From assembly GCA_016871775.1 (NCBI GenBank), contig VHCI01000002.1:1-64000 (forward strand): a DNA stretch of 64,000 bases, written 5' to 3'. A program made the translations under genes and the position numbers. Each line of letters begins with the position of its first letter. The stretch's first letter is position 1. This DNA is from Verrucomicrobiota bacterium. GTDB taxonomy: Bacteria > Verrucomicrobiota > Verrucomicrobiia > Opitutales > Opitutaceae. Below the pieces are notes generated by a model. The model was not told the origin of the DNA, made no database searches, and saw only the letters and a list, made by a program, of their open reading frames with translations. Positions 18,563 to 27,077 of the stretch are shown one piece after another.

Positions 18563-20224
18563 ATGCTGCAGTCGCTCCGCATCCGGAATCTGGCCCTGCT
18601 CGAGGCGGTGGAACTGGAGTTCACCCCAGGTTTTATCGCCGTCACCGGTGAGACTGGCGCCGGCAAAAGCATCCTGCTCGGCGCTCTGAGCCTGCTGGCG
18701 GGGGAACGAGCGGACAAGACCGTGATCCGGCAGGGCGCGCTCGCGGCCGAGGTGGAGGCGGTCCTGCATTTTGCGACCCCGGAGCGCCTCAACGCGGTGC
18801 TCGAGGAACTCCAGCTGCCGCCGTGCGAGGAGGGCACGCTGCTCCTGCGCCGCACGCTCCCGCGTGACAAGGCGCCCCGGATCACCGTCAACGGCAGCCT
18901 GGCCACCCTCGCGGCGCTGCAGCGCCTAGGCGAGGTGTGGATCGACTTCCACGGACCCAGCGAGCCGCGGCGTCTCCTGCGGGATGACTGCCAGCGGGAG
19001 CTGCTGGACCTGTTCGGCCGCCACGCTCAGGACCTGACGGCGTATGGCGAGGCCTTCGCGCGCTGGCGCGAGCGGGCGGCCGAGCAGCGGCGAGTGGCGT
19101 CCGAGGCGCGGCTCGCGCCCGACCAGATCGACTTCCTGCGGGCCCAGCTCGCTCGTTTGGATCAGCTGGAATTGACGGCCGAGGCCGTCGAACAGTTGGA
19201 ACGCGACCACCAGCGGCTGAGTCGCGCGCAGGAGTTGTCGGGTTTGACGGAGGGGCTGGGGCAGGGCCTGGCCGGCGAGGACGGAATCCAGCCCCGGTTT
19301 GCGCCCCTGTTGCGCTTGGCGCGGCAACTGGAGGAACTCGATCCGGCGAGCGCGCCGCTCGCCGGCCGGCTGGCCTCCTCGGCCGCCGAGCTGGCGGACC
19401 TGGCGGAGGAGTTCGCGGCCTTGGGTCAGACCCTTAACCTGGATCCCGAACAGGCGCAGGAGATCGAGCAGCGGATGGCGACCTGGCTGGAGGGGCGTCG
19501 CCGTCATGGCGGTGACTTGGCGGCGGTGCTGGGGGCCCGCGAGGAGATGCGGCGTCGTCTGGAGGTACAAGGGGATGTCGAGGGCGTGCTGGCCCGGTTG
19601 GAGCGGGAGGCGGCGGAGGCCCTGCGGGAGGCCCGGCGGCTGGCCCAGGCGTTGCGGGTCCGGCGGGAGAAGGCGGCCCGGGAACTGGTGCGGACGGCGG
19701 GCCGCGCGATCTCCCGGCTGGGTTTCGCCAAGGCGGATTTCCAAGTGCGGGTGACCTCCCTGCCGGAACTGGGCCCGGCGGGCGACTCCGGCGCCGAATT
19801 CCTCTTCTCCCCGAATGTCGGCGAGGCGCCGCTGCCCCTCAGCCGCATCGCTTCCAGCGGCGAACTGGCCCGGGTGATGCTCGCCCTGAAGACCGTGCTG
19901 GCGGATCTGGACGGCGTGCCGTTGCTGGTCTTCGATGAGGTGGATGCCAATGTCGGCGGCGAGATTGGCAAGGTGGTGGGCGAGAATATGGCGGGCATCG
20001 CCCGCGCGCACCAGGTGTTGTGCGTTACCCACCTACCCCAAGTGGCGGCTCAGGCGGCGGCCCACTTTGTGGTCACGAAGGACCAGAGCGGGGAACGCGC
20101 GGTGGTCCGCATCGAGCCGATCCACGAGAGCCGGAAGGCACGCGTCTTCGAACTGGCGCGGATGCTTGGCGATCGCCAAGCCCGAAGCGCCCAGCGCCAC
20201 GCCGAGGAGCTGCTCGGCGCCTGA
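18563..20224 (+). CDS. recN: DNA repair protein RecN
   Basis: MLQSLRIRNLALLEAVELEFTPGFIAVTGETGAGKSILLGALSLLAGERAD; LLVFDEVDANVGGEIGKVVGENMAGIARAHQVLCVTHLPQVAAQA. Confidence 0.97.
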   Translation: MLQSLRIRNLALLEAVELEFTPGFIAVTGETGAGKSILLGALSLLAGERADKTVIRQGALAAEVEAVLHFATPERLNAVLEELQLPPCEEGTLLLRRTLPRDKAPRITVNGSLATLAALQRLGEVWIDFHGPSEPRRLLRDDCQRELLDLFGRHAQDLTAYGEAFARWRERAAEQRRVASEARLAPDQIDFLRAQLARLDQLELTAEAVEQLERDHQRLSRAQELSGLTEGLGQGLAGEDGIQPRFAPLLRLARQLEELDPASAPLAGRLASSAAELADLAEEFAALGQTLNLDPEQAQEIEQRMATWLEGRRRHGGDLAAVLGAREEMRRRLEVQGDVEGVLARLEREAAEALREARRLAQALRVRREKAARELVRTAGRAISRLGFAKADFQVRVTSLPELGPAGDSGAEFLFSPNVGEAPLPLSRIASSGELARVMLALKTVLADLDGVPLLVFDEVDANVGGEIGKVVGENMAGIARAHQVLCVTHLPQVAAQAAAHFVVTKDQSGERAVVRIEPIHESRKARVFELARMLGDRQARSAQRHAEELLGA

Positions 20225-20254
20225 GCGCGCCGTTGCCGGTGTCTCAGCCCGCCC

Positions 20255-22609
20255 TCAGCGCGGAATGGAGGGGTGGGTCGAGCCCCGATGGCCCCGCCAG
20301 AGCCAGCGCGCCAGCGCGGGCATCACAACGATGGCGCCGACCATGTTGACGGTGAACATAAAGGTCAGCAGCAGGCCCATATCGGCTTGGAACTTGAGGT
20401 CCGAGAAGACCCAGGTACTCACTCCGATCGCGAGCGTGAGCCCGGTGAACACCACGGCGGCGCCCGCGTCCTTCAAGCCGCAGAAGAGGGCGTCCTCGAA
20501 CGGCGCCCCCGCCTTCAGCTCTACATGGAGGCGGGCAAAGATGTAGATCCCGTAGTCCACGCCGATCCCCGCCCCGAGGGCCACGACCGGGAGCGTCGAC
20601 GGCTTCAGGCCGATGTCGAGGGCGACCATCACTCCGTAGCCGAGGTAGCTCACGATCGCGAGCGGGGTCACGATGCAGAGCGCGGCGCGGACACAGCGGA
20701 AGGCGATCAGGCAGAGCGTAATGACGGCCCCGAAGACCCAGTACAGGATGGGTTTCTCCGCGGCGGCCACCACCTCGTTGGTCGCGGCCATCACGCCGGC
20801 GTTGCCGCTGGCCAGCTGGAACCGGGCCTGGGGCGAGTCGTGCCGGGCGGCGAATTCCTGCACCGCCGCCGTCACCTCGGTCAGCGTCTCTGCGCGGTGG
20901 TCGCGCAGGAAGATGAGGACGGGCAACACGGAGGAATTCGCGTTCAGCAGCCCGGTCGTGGTCTCGACCGGCGCGACGGCCTGCGCGAGGGCGTCGCGGT
21001 TGCGGGGCAGGATCCGCCACTTGAGCGATCCCTCGCAGAACCCCGCGTTAACTCCCTTTGCCACCCCGGCGAGCGAGACCACGGACTGCACGCCCGGCAG
21101 TTCCCGCATCCGCCCCTCGAACTCGTCCACCAGCGTCATCACCCCGTGGTCGACGCCCGCGTCGGGCACGGTCTCGACGATCACGCTGAGTAAATCCACT
21201 CCGATGGAGAATTTGCCCGCGATCAGCTGGCTGTCCTGGTTGTAACGGGAATCCGGCCGGAGCTCGGGGACGCCGGCCTGGGTGTCCCCGATGCGCAGCT
21301 CCTTGGAGAAGTGCACGGCCCACGCGCCGATGCCGAGGCTGACCAGCGCCACGGCGGCCGCCGGGCCAGGGGTCAGCGTGCGCGCGAGCCGTCCCCACGT
21401 GGCCTCGCCACGCTGGCGCCGGGCGGCGACCCAATCGGCGTAGGAGGGAGGCAGACGGAGGTAGGAAAGCAGCAGCGGCAGCAGGAAGAAGTTGGTGAGC
21501 GTAATCACGCTCACCCCTAGGCTGGCGATCAGCGCGAGCTCCTGAATGGTCGGGATTGGGATCACCATAATGGTGAAAAAGCCGATCGTGTCCGTGAGCA
21601 GCGCGATGATGCCCGGACCGATCAGCTGGCTGAAAGCCGCGCGCGCGGCCGCGGGGCCGTCCTGGCCCTTGAAGACCTCGTTGCGGAAGGTGCAGATCTT
21701 CTGCACCCCGTGGCTGACGCCGATGGCGAACACCAGAAACGGCACCAGAATGGAGAACAGGTCCACTCCCATCCCGAGGGCGGACACGATCCCCAGTTGC
21801 CAGATGACCGCCACCAGCGAGCACACGATGGGGGCGGCGGCCATTTTCCAGCGGCCCGCGTAGTTCCAGACCAGCAACGTGGTGACGACCAGCGCGACGG
21901 CGAACATCAGACGGATGTTGTCTGCCGCGGCGGTTACGTCCCCGGCGATCTGCGCGAAACCAATGATGTGCGCGGTCACCCGCCCGCCGGTCGCGGTGGC
22001 CACGCCCTCCCGGATCCGCTCCAGCCCCGCGGCCACGGTGGCATAATCGACACGCTGTCCGGTCGCCGGGTTGGTCTCGAGCAATTGGGCGCTGACGACC
22101 GCCGCGGTGAAATCGTGGGCCACCAACTGCCCGAGCCGGCCTGACTTGAGGATGTTGTCGCGCACGCGGGCGAAGGCGGCCTGGGTCGGCTGGAAATCCG
22201 CCGGGATCACGTTGCCGCCCGCGAAGCCGTCCTCGATCACCTCGATGAAACGGACGTTCGGCGTGAAGAGGGACTGCACCTGTGGTCGATCGACCGCCGG
22301 GAGGAAGGTCACCTCGTCCGTGACCCTCCGCAGCTGGACGAAAAACTCCGGGTTGAAGATGTCCCCCTCCCGGGCGACCAGGGCGACCAGGATCCGGTTG
22401 GCGCCCCCGAAGGCCGCCTGGTGCTTGACGAAGGTCTGGATGTACGGGTGCCCGCGGGGCAGGGACTTGTCGAAGCTGGCGTCGACGCTGACACCGAGCG
22501 CCAGCCAGAGCATCCCGGCGGTGAGCGCGGTGAAGAGCGCCACCAGCACGTTTCGGTGCCGGAACATCCAGACCGTGAAACGGTCGAGGCGCGCGGGGCC
22601 CGGGCTCAT
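20255..22609 (-). CDS. RND superfamily (MMPL-type) transporter
   Basis: 784 aa with two repeated 6-TM blocks; VVVTTLLVWNYAGRWKMAAAPIVCSLVAVIWQLGIVSALGMGVDLFSILVPFLVFAIGVSHGVQ; GAGIGVDYGIYIFARL. Confidence 0.9.
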   Translation of the reverse strand: MSPGPARLDRFTVWMFRHRNVLVALFTALTAGMLWLALGVSVDASFDKSLPRGHPYIQTFVKHQAAFGGANRILVALVAREGDIFNPEFFVQLRRVTDEVTFLPAVDRPQVQSLFTPNVRFIEVIEDGFAGGNVIPADFQPTQAAFARVRDNILKSGRLGQLVAHDFTAAVVSAQLLETNPATGQRVDYATVAAGLERIREGVATATGGRVTAHIIGFAQIAGDVTAAADNIRLMFAVALVVTTLLVWNYAGRWKMAAAPIVCSLVAVIWQLGIVSALGMGVDLFSILVPFLVFAIGVSHGVQKICTFRNEVFKGQDGPAAARAAFSQLIGPGIIALLTDTIGFFTIMVIPIPTIQELALIASLGVSVITLTNFFLLPLLLSYLRLPPSYADWVAARRQRGEATWGRLARTLTPGPAAAVALVSLGIGAWAVHFSKELRIGDTQAGVPELRPDSRYNQDSQLIAGKFSIGVDLLSVIVETVPDAGVDHGVMTLVDEFEGRMRELPGVQSVVSLAGVAKGVNAGFCEGSLKWRILPRNRDALAQAVAPVETTTGLLNANSSVLPVLIFLRDHRAETLTEVTAAVQEFAARHDSPQARFQLASGNAGVMAATNEVVAAAEKPILYWVFGAVITLCLIAFRCVRAALCIVTPLAIVSYLGYGVMVALDIGLKPSTLPVVALGAGIGVDYGIYIFARLHVELKAGAPFEDALFCGLKDAGAAVVFTGLTLAIGVSTWVFSDLKFQADMGLLLTFMFTVNMVGAIVVMPALARWLWRGHRGSTHPSIPR

Positions 22610-23541
22610 CGGAGGATCACGGGAGTGGCGCCTGCCTCGCCGAGCGCAAGCACGCCGCCGTCGGGGAGCTCAATCAGCTCGGCCACCGCGGTTGACGGCG
22701 CCCCCGGCACGAGGCTGAAGGTGCGCCCGTAGTCGCGGCTGAGGGCGAGGGCCCGGGGCGGCCCGCCGATGAGGATAAGGTTGGAACGCAGGCGGAGCCC
22801 CGTCGCGAGCAACCCGACGACCGGAGGGGCGATCTCCTGCCAGGTGTCCCCTTCGTCGGCGGAGCGGTAAAGGTGTCCGCGCAGTCCGTGCGCGATCAAG
22901 GTCCGGCGGTCGAGCGGGAGGACCCCGTGGAAGGAACCCTCGTACGGAGCCCTCAGCGGAACCCAGTTCAACCCCTCATCCCGGGAGCGGAGCAGGGTGC
23001 CCGACTCACCGGCGAGGAACAGCGTGCCGGCCGCGCTGCGGCTGATGCGGTTCAAATGGGCGTCGCCTGCGAGAACTTGGCGGCGCTCCCAAGTCGCTCC
23101 CCCGTCGCCCGTGGAGACGTAAAGCCCGTAAGCGCCGACCGCGATGGCGTGCCGGGAGTCCAGCGCGAGCACGTCGAGGAAGGAATCCTGCAGGTTTTCA
23201 CCTTGGAACTGGCGGGTCCAGATGGCGCCGCCGTCGCGGGTGCCAAGCACCAGCGCATCGTGACCAACGGCCCAGCCGATCCAGGGAGCGCCGTCGGCGG
23301 TCGGCGGGGCGAGGGCCACCCCGGTGAGAGTGGCCCGGGTGGGGGATTCCACCCGGCGCCAGCCGGCGGTGGGAGCGCGAGAGACCCAGATGCTCCCCCT
23401 CTCCCCGACGACCACGGCGACGGAGCCGCTGACGGCGCCGTCGAGCAGGAGACCCTGGGGCAAGGAGGGCTCCCCGGCGTCCAGCAACGCGGGGAGGATA
23501 CAGGCGGCGAGGCTGGCCGCGAGGGGAGCGCGGGAACGCAT
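22606..23541 (-). CDS. YCF48/HCF136-like beta-propeller secreted protein
   Basis: Signal peptide; repeats such as VVGERGSIWVSRAPTAGWRRVESPTRATLTGVA, GDGGATWERRQVLAG, GESGTLLRSRDEGLNWVPL; ATGA overlap with downstream RND gene. Confidence 0.82.
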   Translation of the reverse strand: MRSRAPLAASLAACILPALLDAGEPSLPQGLLLDGAVSGSVAVVVGERGSIWVSRAPTAGWRRVESPTRATLTGVALAPPTADGAPWIGWAVGHDALVLGTRDGGAIWTRQFQGENLQDSFLDVLALDSRHAIAVGAYGLYVSTGDGGATWERRQVLAGDAHLNRISRSAAGTLFLAGESGTLLRSRDEGLNWVPLRAPYEGSFHGVLPLDRRTLIAHGLRGHLYRSADEGDTWQEIAPPVVGLLATGLRLRSNLILIGGPPRALALSRDYGRTFSLVPGAPSTAVAELIELPDGGVLALGEAGATPVILR

Positions 23542-23548
23542 CCCGGCT

Positions 23549-24901
23549 TCAGCGGATGCCGTCGCGCCGCAGGGCCTCGGGGTTAAAGTCGGCCGGGGTG
23601 CGCTTGATGCTGAAGTCGTACATCCGGTTCTCGTTGTCGAGGCCGACGGCGAGGTAGCGCCCGTTCTGCAGGTCGTGGTGGACCTCGAGGGTGCTCCAGA
23701 AGGCCTGCACATCGTAATAATTGATGCAGTGGGCCTCGGACACGCGCCACAGCTGTCCGCGGCCGTCGTACTGGTCGGCCGCGAGGATCTGCCAAGAATC
23801 CTCGTCGATGTAAAAGGTGCGGCGGCTGTAGAGGTGGGAGGTACCGGTCTTGAGCTTGGCGTCGACCACCCAGACGCGGTGCAGCTCGTGGCGGGTCAGG
23901 TCGGGGTTGATGTGGTTGGGCTTGAGGACGTCGCCGACCTTCACGCCCTTGGCGTGGAGCTTGTAGGAGTTGTAGGGGACGAGCATCTCCTTCTTGCCGA
24001 CAAGCGTCCACTCGTAGCGGTCGGGCGCGCCGTTGAACATGTCAAACTGGTCGCTGGTGCGCTGGCCGTCCGCGGCAGTGCCGGGGTTGTCATAGGCCAC
24101 ATTCGGGGCGCGGGTCACGCGGCGGCGGCCGGCGTTGTACACCCAGGCGCGGCGGGGCTCCTTGACCTGGTCCATCGTGTCCTGCGCGAGGAGGATGGTG
24201 CCGGCAAGGCGGGCCGGGGCCGTGACGGCCTGCTTGAAGAAGATCAGGGTGTTGGAGGACTCGAGCTCGTTGGCGGTGATGTCGGGCCGGGCGTAGTTGA
24301 AAAGGAACTCGTCCTCGAACTTAACCAGCTGGAAGCCGCCGCCGCGCTCGACCGCCGCCTGATCGATGTAGCGGGTCGCGGCGACGCCGCGGAAGCGGGT
24401 GAGTGAGTTCCAGAGGACCTCGAGCCCATTTTGCGGGAGGGGGAAGGGCGCGCCAACCGTCGCCCCGGCGATGCCGTTACCGCCCGAGACCAGCGTGGCG
24501 CTGGTGGCGTTCTGCCGCGTGGCGTCATAGACCCGCTGCGGATTGGAGGCGCTCCGGCGAGTGGGGTAGACGGTCAGCTTGTACGTCGGATGGGCCTGAA
24601 GCAGCGCCAGTTGCCCAGGGGTGAGCTGGGCTTGGTACTGAGCCGCGTTGGCCGCGGTCACAGTGAAGCGGGGCTGGTCGGCCGCGAATGGGTCAGGATG
24701 GTGCATCCCGGGCTGGTAGCCGGCGGGCGGGTTGGTGATGCCGCCGGTCCAGGCCGGGATCGTGCCGTCGGCGTTGCCCTTGGCTTCAGCGCCGAGGGGC
24801 GTAAGGTCTTGGCCTAGGCGCGCGGCATCGGCGGCGGAGACGGCCGCGCAGGCGGCGCTGGCCGTGGCGGCTAGGAGGAGGGCGGAGGAGAGAACGTTCA
24901 T
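23549..24901 (-). CDS. DUF1329 domain-containing protein (outer-membrane lipoprotein-sorting-like)
   Basis: AARLGQDLTPLGAEAKGNADGTIPAWTGGITNPPAGYQPGMHHPDPFAADQPRFTVTAANAAQYQAQLTPGQLALLQAHPTYKLTVYPTRRSAS, hallmark DUF1329 N-terminus. Confidence 0.92.
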   Translation of the reverse strand: MNVLSSALLLAATASAACAAVSAADAARLGQDLTPLGAEAKGNADGTIPAWTGGITNPPAGYQPGMHHPDPFAADQPRFTVTAANAAQYQAQLTPGQLALLQAHPTYKLTVYPTRRSASNPQRVYDATRQNATSATLVSGGNGIAGATVGAPFPLPQNGLEVLWNSLTRFRGVAATRYIDQAAVERGGGFQLVKFEDEFLFNYARPDITANELESSNTLIFFKQAVTAPARLAGTILLAQDTMDQVKEPRRAWVYNAGRRRVTRAPNVAYDNPGTAADGQRTSDQFDMFNGAPDRYEWTLVGKKEMLVPYNSYKLHAKGVKVGDVLKPNHINPDLTRHELHRVWVVDAKLKTGTSHLYSRRTFYIDEDSWQILAADQYDGRGQLWRVSEAHCINYYDVQAFWSTLEVHHDLQNGRYLAVGLDNENRMYDFSIKRTPADFNPEALRRDGIR

Positions 24902-24921
24902 GGGACGGGGTCCGTGGGGGT

Positions 24922-26877
24922 TCAGAAGGAGTATTTGAGGGTGGTCGCGACGTAATCGCGGTCCGACAGCAGGTTGAATTTGCCGGCGCCGGTGAAGTTC
25001 ACGTAGCGCAGCTCGAGGGACCAGGCGTTGCGGTAGGTGAATTCGACCGCGACGTTCACGCTCTTCCGGCCGGCGATGAAGTTGCCGAGCGGGAGCGGGG
25101 TGACGCCCTTGACGTCGTGGGTGAAGGCGAGGGTGGGCTGAAGGTTCACGTTCGGCAGCACGTTGTTGTAGTCGAGGCGCGCCAGCAGCTGGTAGCCCCA
25201 GGAGAACGGATCCGCGAAAGCGGACGTCGCAGTCGCGGGCACCTGCGGGAAGCCGGCCGTGTTCAGCGCGGCCTGCGAGCCGCCGGTGAAGGTGCCGGGG
25301 CCGTCGTAACGAAGGACATCCTTCGATGGCAGGTTCGCCCACACGCCGCCAACCTCGCCGAGGACGGTCAGCTGCTGGGAGCCGAGGGTCGGCCCGAAGA
25401 CCTTGGTCAGCGTCGACTGCGCGGTCCAGACGCGGTGCCGGCGGTAGCCGCTGATCTCGCGGCCATACTGGCCGAGGTAGTTGCCCAGCTGGTTGGCGGA
25501 CGCGAACTGCGGCGCGAGGGAGGAGAGCGTCGCGAACAGGAGCTCGACGTCATCGATCTGCAGCGGGACATCATTCTTGAGCGAAACCTCGCCCTGCCAG
25601 GAGATGCCGGAGCCGCCCAGGGAGGTGTTGAAGCTGAGGCCGAAAAGGTTGAGGTCCTCGGCGTACTCCGTGAAGTAACGCCCGGAGGCGGCCGCGGTGA
25701 GCAACGCGATCTGGCGGGCGCCGGCGATTGCAGCCTGGACCTGCGGGCTCTGGAGGGTGGCGATCTCGACGGGCGTGAGGGTCGTCGGCGCGAGGGAGGA
25801 CTTCACGATTATCTGGAAGATCGCGCCCGCCTGGGCGGAGGCCTGCGCGGCCGGCAAACCACCGCGCATGAAGGCGGCGGTCAGGGGGCCGGTAAGGTTG
25901 GTGTCGATCGGCGTGGTGGGGGTGCGGGCGCTGATGATCGGGGAACGGCTGTTGTAGCGCGCGTAGTACAGGCCGAACTCGGTGTTGTTGAGGCCCTTGG
26001 CCAGGATGCGGGAGGAGACGCCGAACTGGTTGTAGTTGCCGGCGTCACGATCCTCGGCCCGGGAGATGCCGCCGATGGTGCTGCCCTGGTCGGCGATGCT
26101 GCCGAAGCCGAGCCAGACCGTGCGGCCGCCGCGGGTCGCGAAGTCGTTGGTCGAGAAGTAGGTGCCGGCGGGCTCCAACTCGTTCCGGCGGAATTCCAGC
26201 AGCCAGAAGGGCTCTACCGTGATCTCGGGCGTGAGGCCGATCGAGGCCTTCACCATATTCACCGGCAACAGGGCTTCCTTCAGCTCGGAGCCGGGTACCC
26301 GCAGCTTCGACAGGTCGGCCGCGTTGACAACGTTGATCCCGTTGGGGATAAAGGTGCTCTCGCCCAGACTCAGTACCTGCCGGCCGATGCGGAGGTCGAA
26401 GGGCAGGCCGCCGGCGACGTCCGTCTTCACCCGGCCGTAGAGATCTAGCAGCTGCGCGCCCTTGACCGTACGGTCGAGGGCCTGATCCGACAGCGGTGTG
26501 CGCAGGGTCTGGTCGGCCTTGAAGTCGTTGTACCAGTAGCCGCGGGCCAGCGCCCCGAAGTTGCCGTAGCGGACCTCAAGGTCGTGGTTGCCCTTGAGCA
26601 GCTGGGAGACCCATCCCTTGCCGTAGTTGAGGTTGCCGTCGTCGGAGTTGACCGAGTTCTGCGCTCCGGGGACGCCTTGGAAGGCGCTCGTGAAGCCGTA
26701 CATATTCCGGTCCGGGTTCTGCAGCCGGTAGAGGCCGCCAAAGGAGAGCGTGGAGTCGAAGCTCACCTTGAGCTCGCCCTCGGAGAGCTGGAGGGCGGAG
26801 GCGGACGGCAGCGCGGCGGCAAGGCCGAGGCCGAGGACGAGGCCGGAAAGGATCCGGCGGGGCGGGGGCAGGTTCAT
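24922..26877 (-). CDS. DUF1302 domain-containing outer-membrane beta-barrel protein
   Basis: LKVSFDSTLSFGGLYRLQNPD...NYGKGWVSQLLKGNHDLEVRYGNFGALARGYWYNDF; C-terminal ...SDRDYVATTLKYSF. Confidence 0.9.
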   Translation of the reverse strand: MNLPPPRRILSGLVLGLGLAAALPSASALQLSEGELKVSFDSTLSFGGLYRLQNPDRNMYGFTSAFQGVPGAQNSVNSDDGNLNYGKGWVSQLLKGNHDLEVRYGNFGALARGYWYNDFKADQTLRTPLSDQALDRTVKGAQLLDLYGRVKTDVAGGLPFDLRIGRQVLSLGESTFIPNGINVVNAADLSKLRVPGSELKEALLPVNMVKASIGLTPEITVEPFWLLEFRRNELEPAGTYFSTNDFATRGGRTVWLGFGSIADQGSTIGGISRAEDRDAGNYNQFGVSSRILAKGLNNTEFGLYYARYNSRSPIISARTPTTPIDTNLTGPLTAAFMRGGLPAAQASAQAGAIFQIIVKSSLAPTTLTPVEIATLQSPQVQAAIAGARQIALLTAAASGRYFTEYAEDLNLFGLSFNTSLGGSGISWQGEVSLKNDVPLQIDDVELLFATLSSLAPQFASANQLGNYLGQYGREISGYRRHRVWTAQSTLTKVFGPTLGSQQLTVLGEVGGVWANLPSKDVLRYDGPGTFTGGSQAALNTAGFPQVPATATSAFADPFSWGYQLLARLDYNNVLPNVNLQPTLAFTHDVKGVTPLPLGNFIAGRKSVNVAVEFTYRNAWSLELRYVNFTGAGKFNLLSDRDYVATTLKYSF

Positions 26878-26930
26878 AGTTGGATCAGGGTCGCGGCCGG
26901 TCCGGCACGGAATTTTCGCCGGCGATCGCG

Positions 26931-26950
26931 GGGTGTTAAAGGGTGTTAAA
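26931..26950. repeat. Exact 10-bp tandem direct repeat upstream of the DUF1302 operon
   Basis: gggtgttaaa gggtgttaaa, two perfect copies about 54 bp upstream of the DUF1302 start codon. Confidence 0.9.
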
Positions 26951-27077
26951 AGCCCCGAAGTCCCCGTCCCGCAAGGGCGAAAGCGCCTTGGCCCGCTATC
27001 TGGGCCATTCCCCTGCGGGGGCGGGGCGCGTCGGGAAACCGCTTTGCGCCCGCCGCGGAAACGTGCCTCGCTAGGGA

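Noticed and set aside
25117-26448. 443-aa plus-strand ORF opposite the DUF1302 gene
   Set aside because: Antisense shadow; Gly/Arg/Val-rich with no domain.
27000-27020. Short palindrome-like cccctgcgggg upstream of the DMFase-like gene
   Set aside because: Too short and GC-driven to distinguish from background in this composition.
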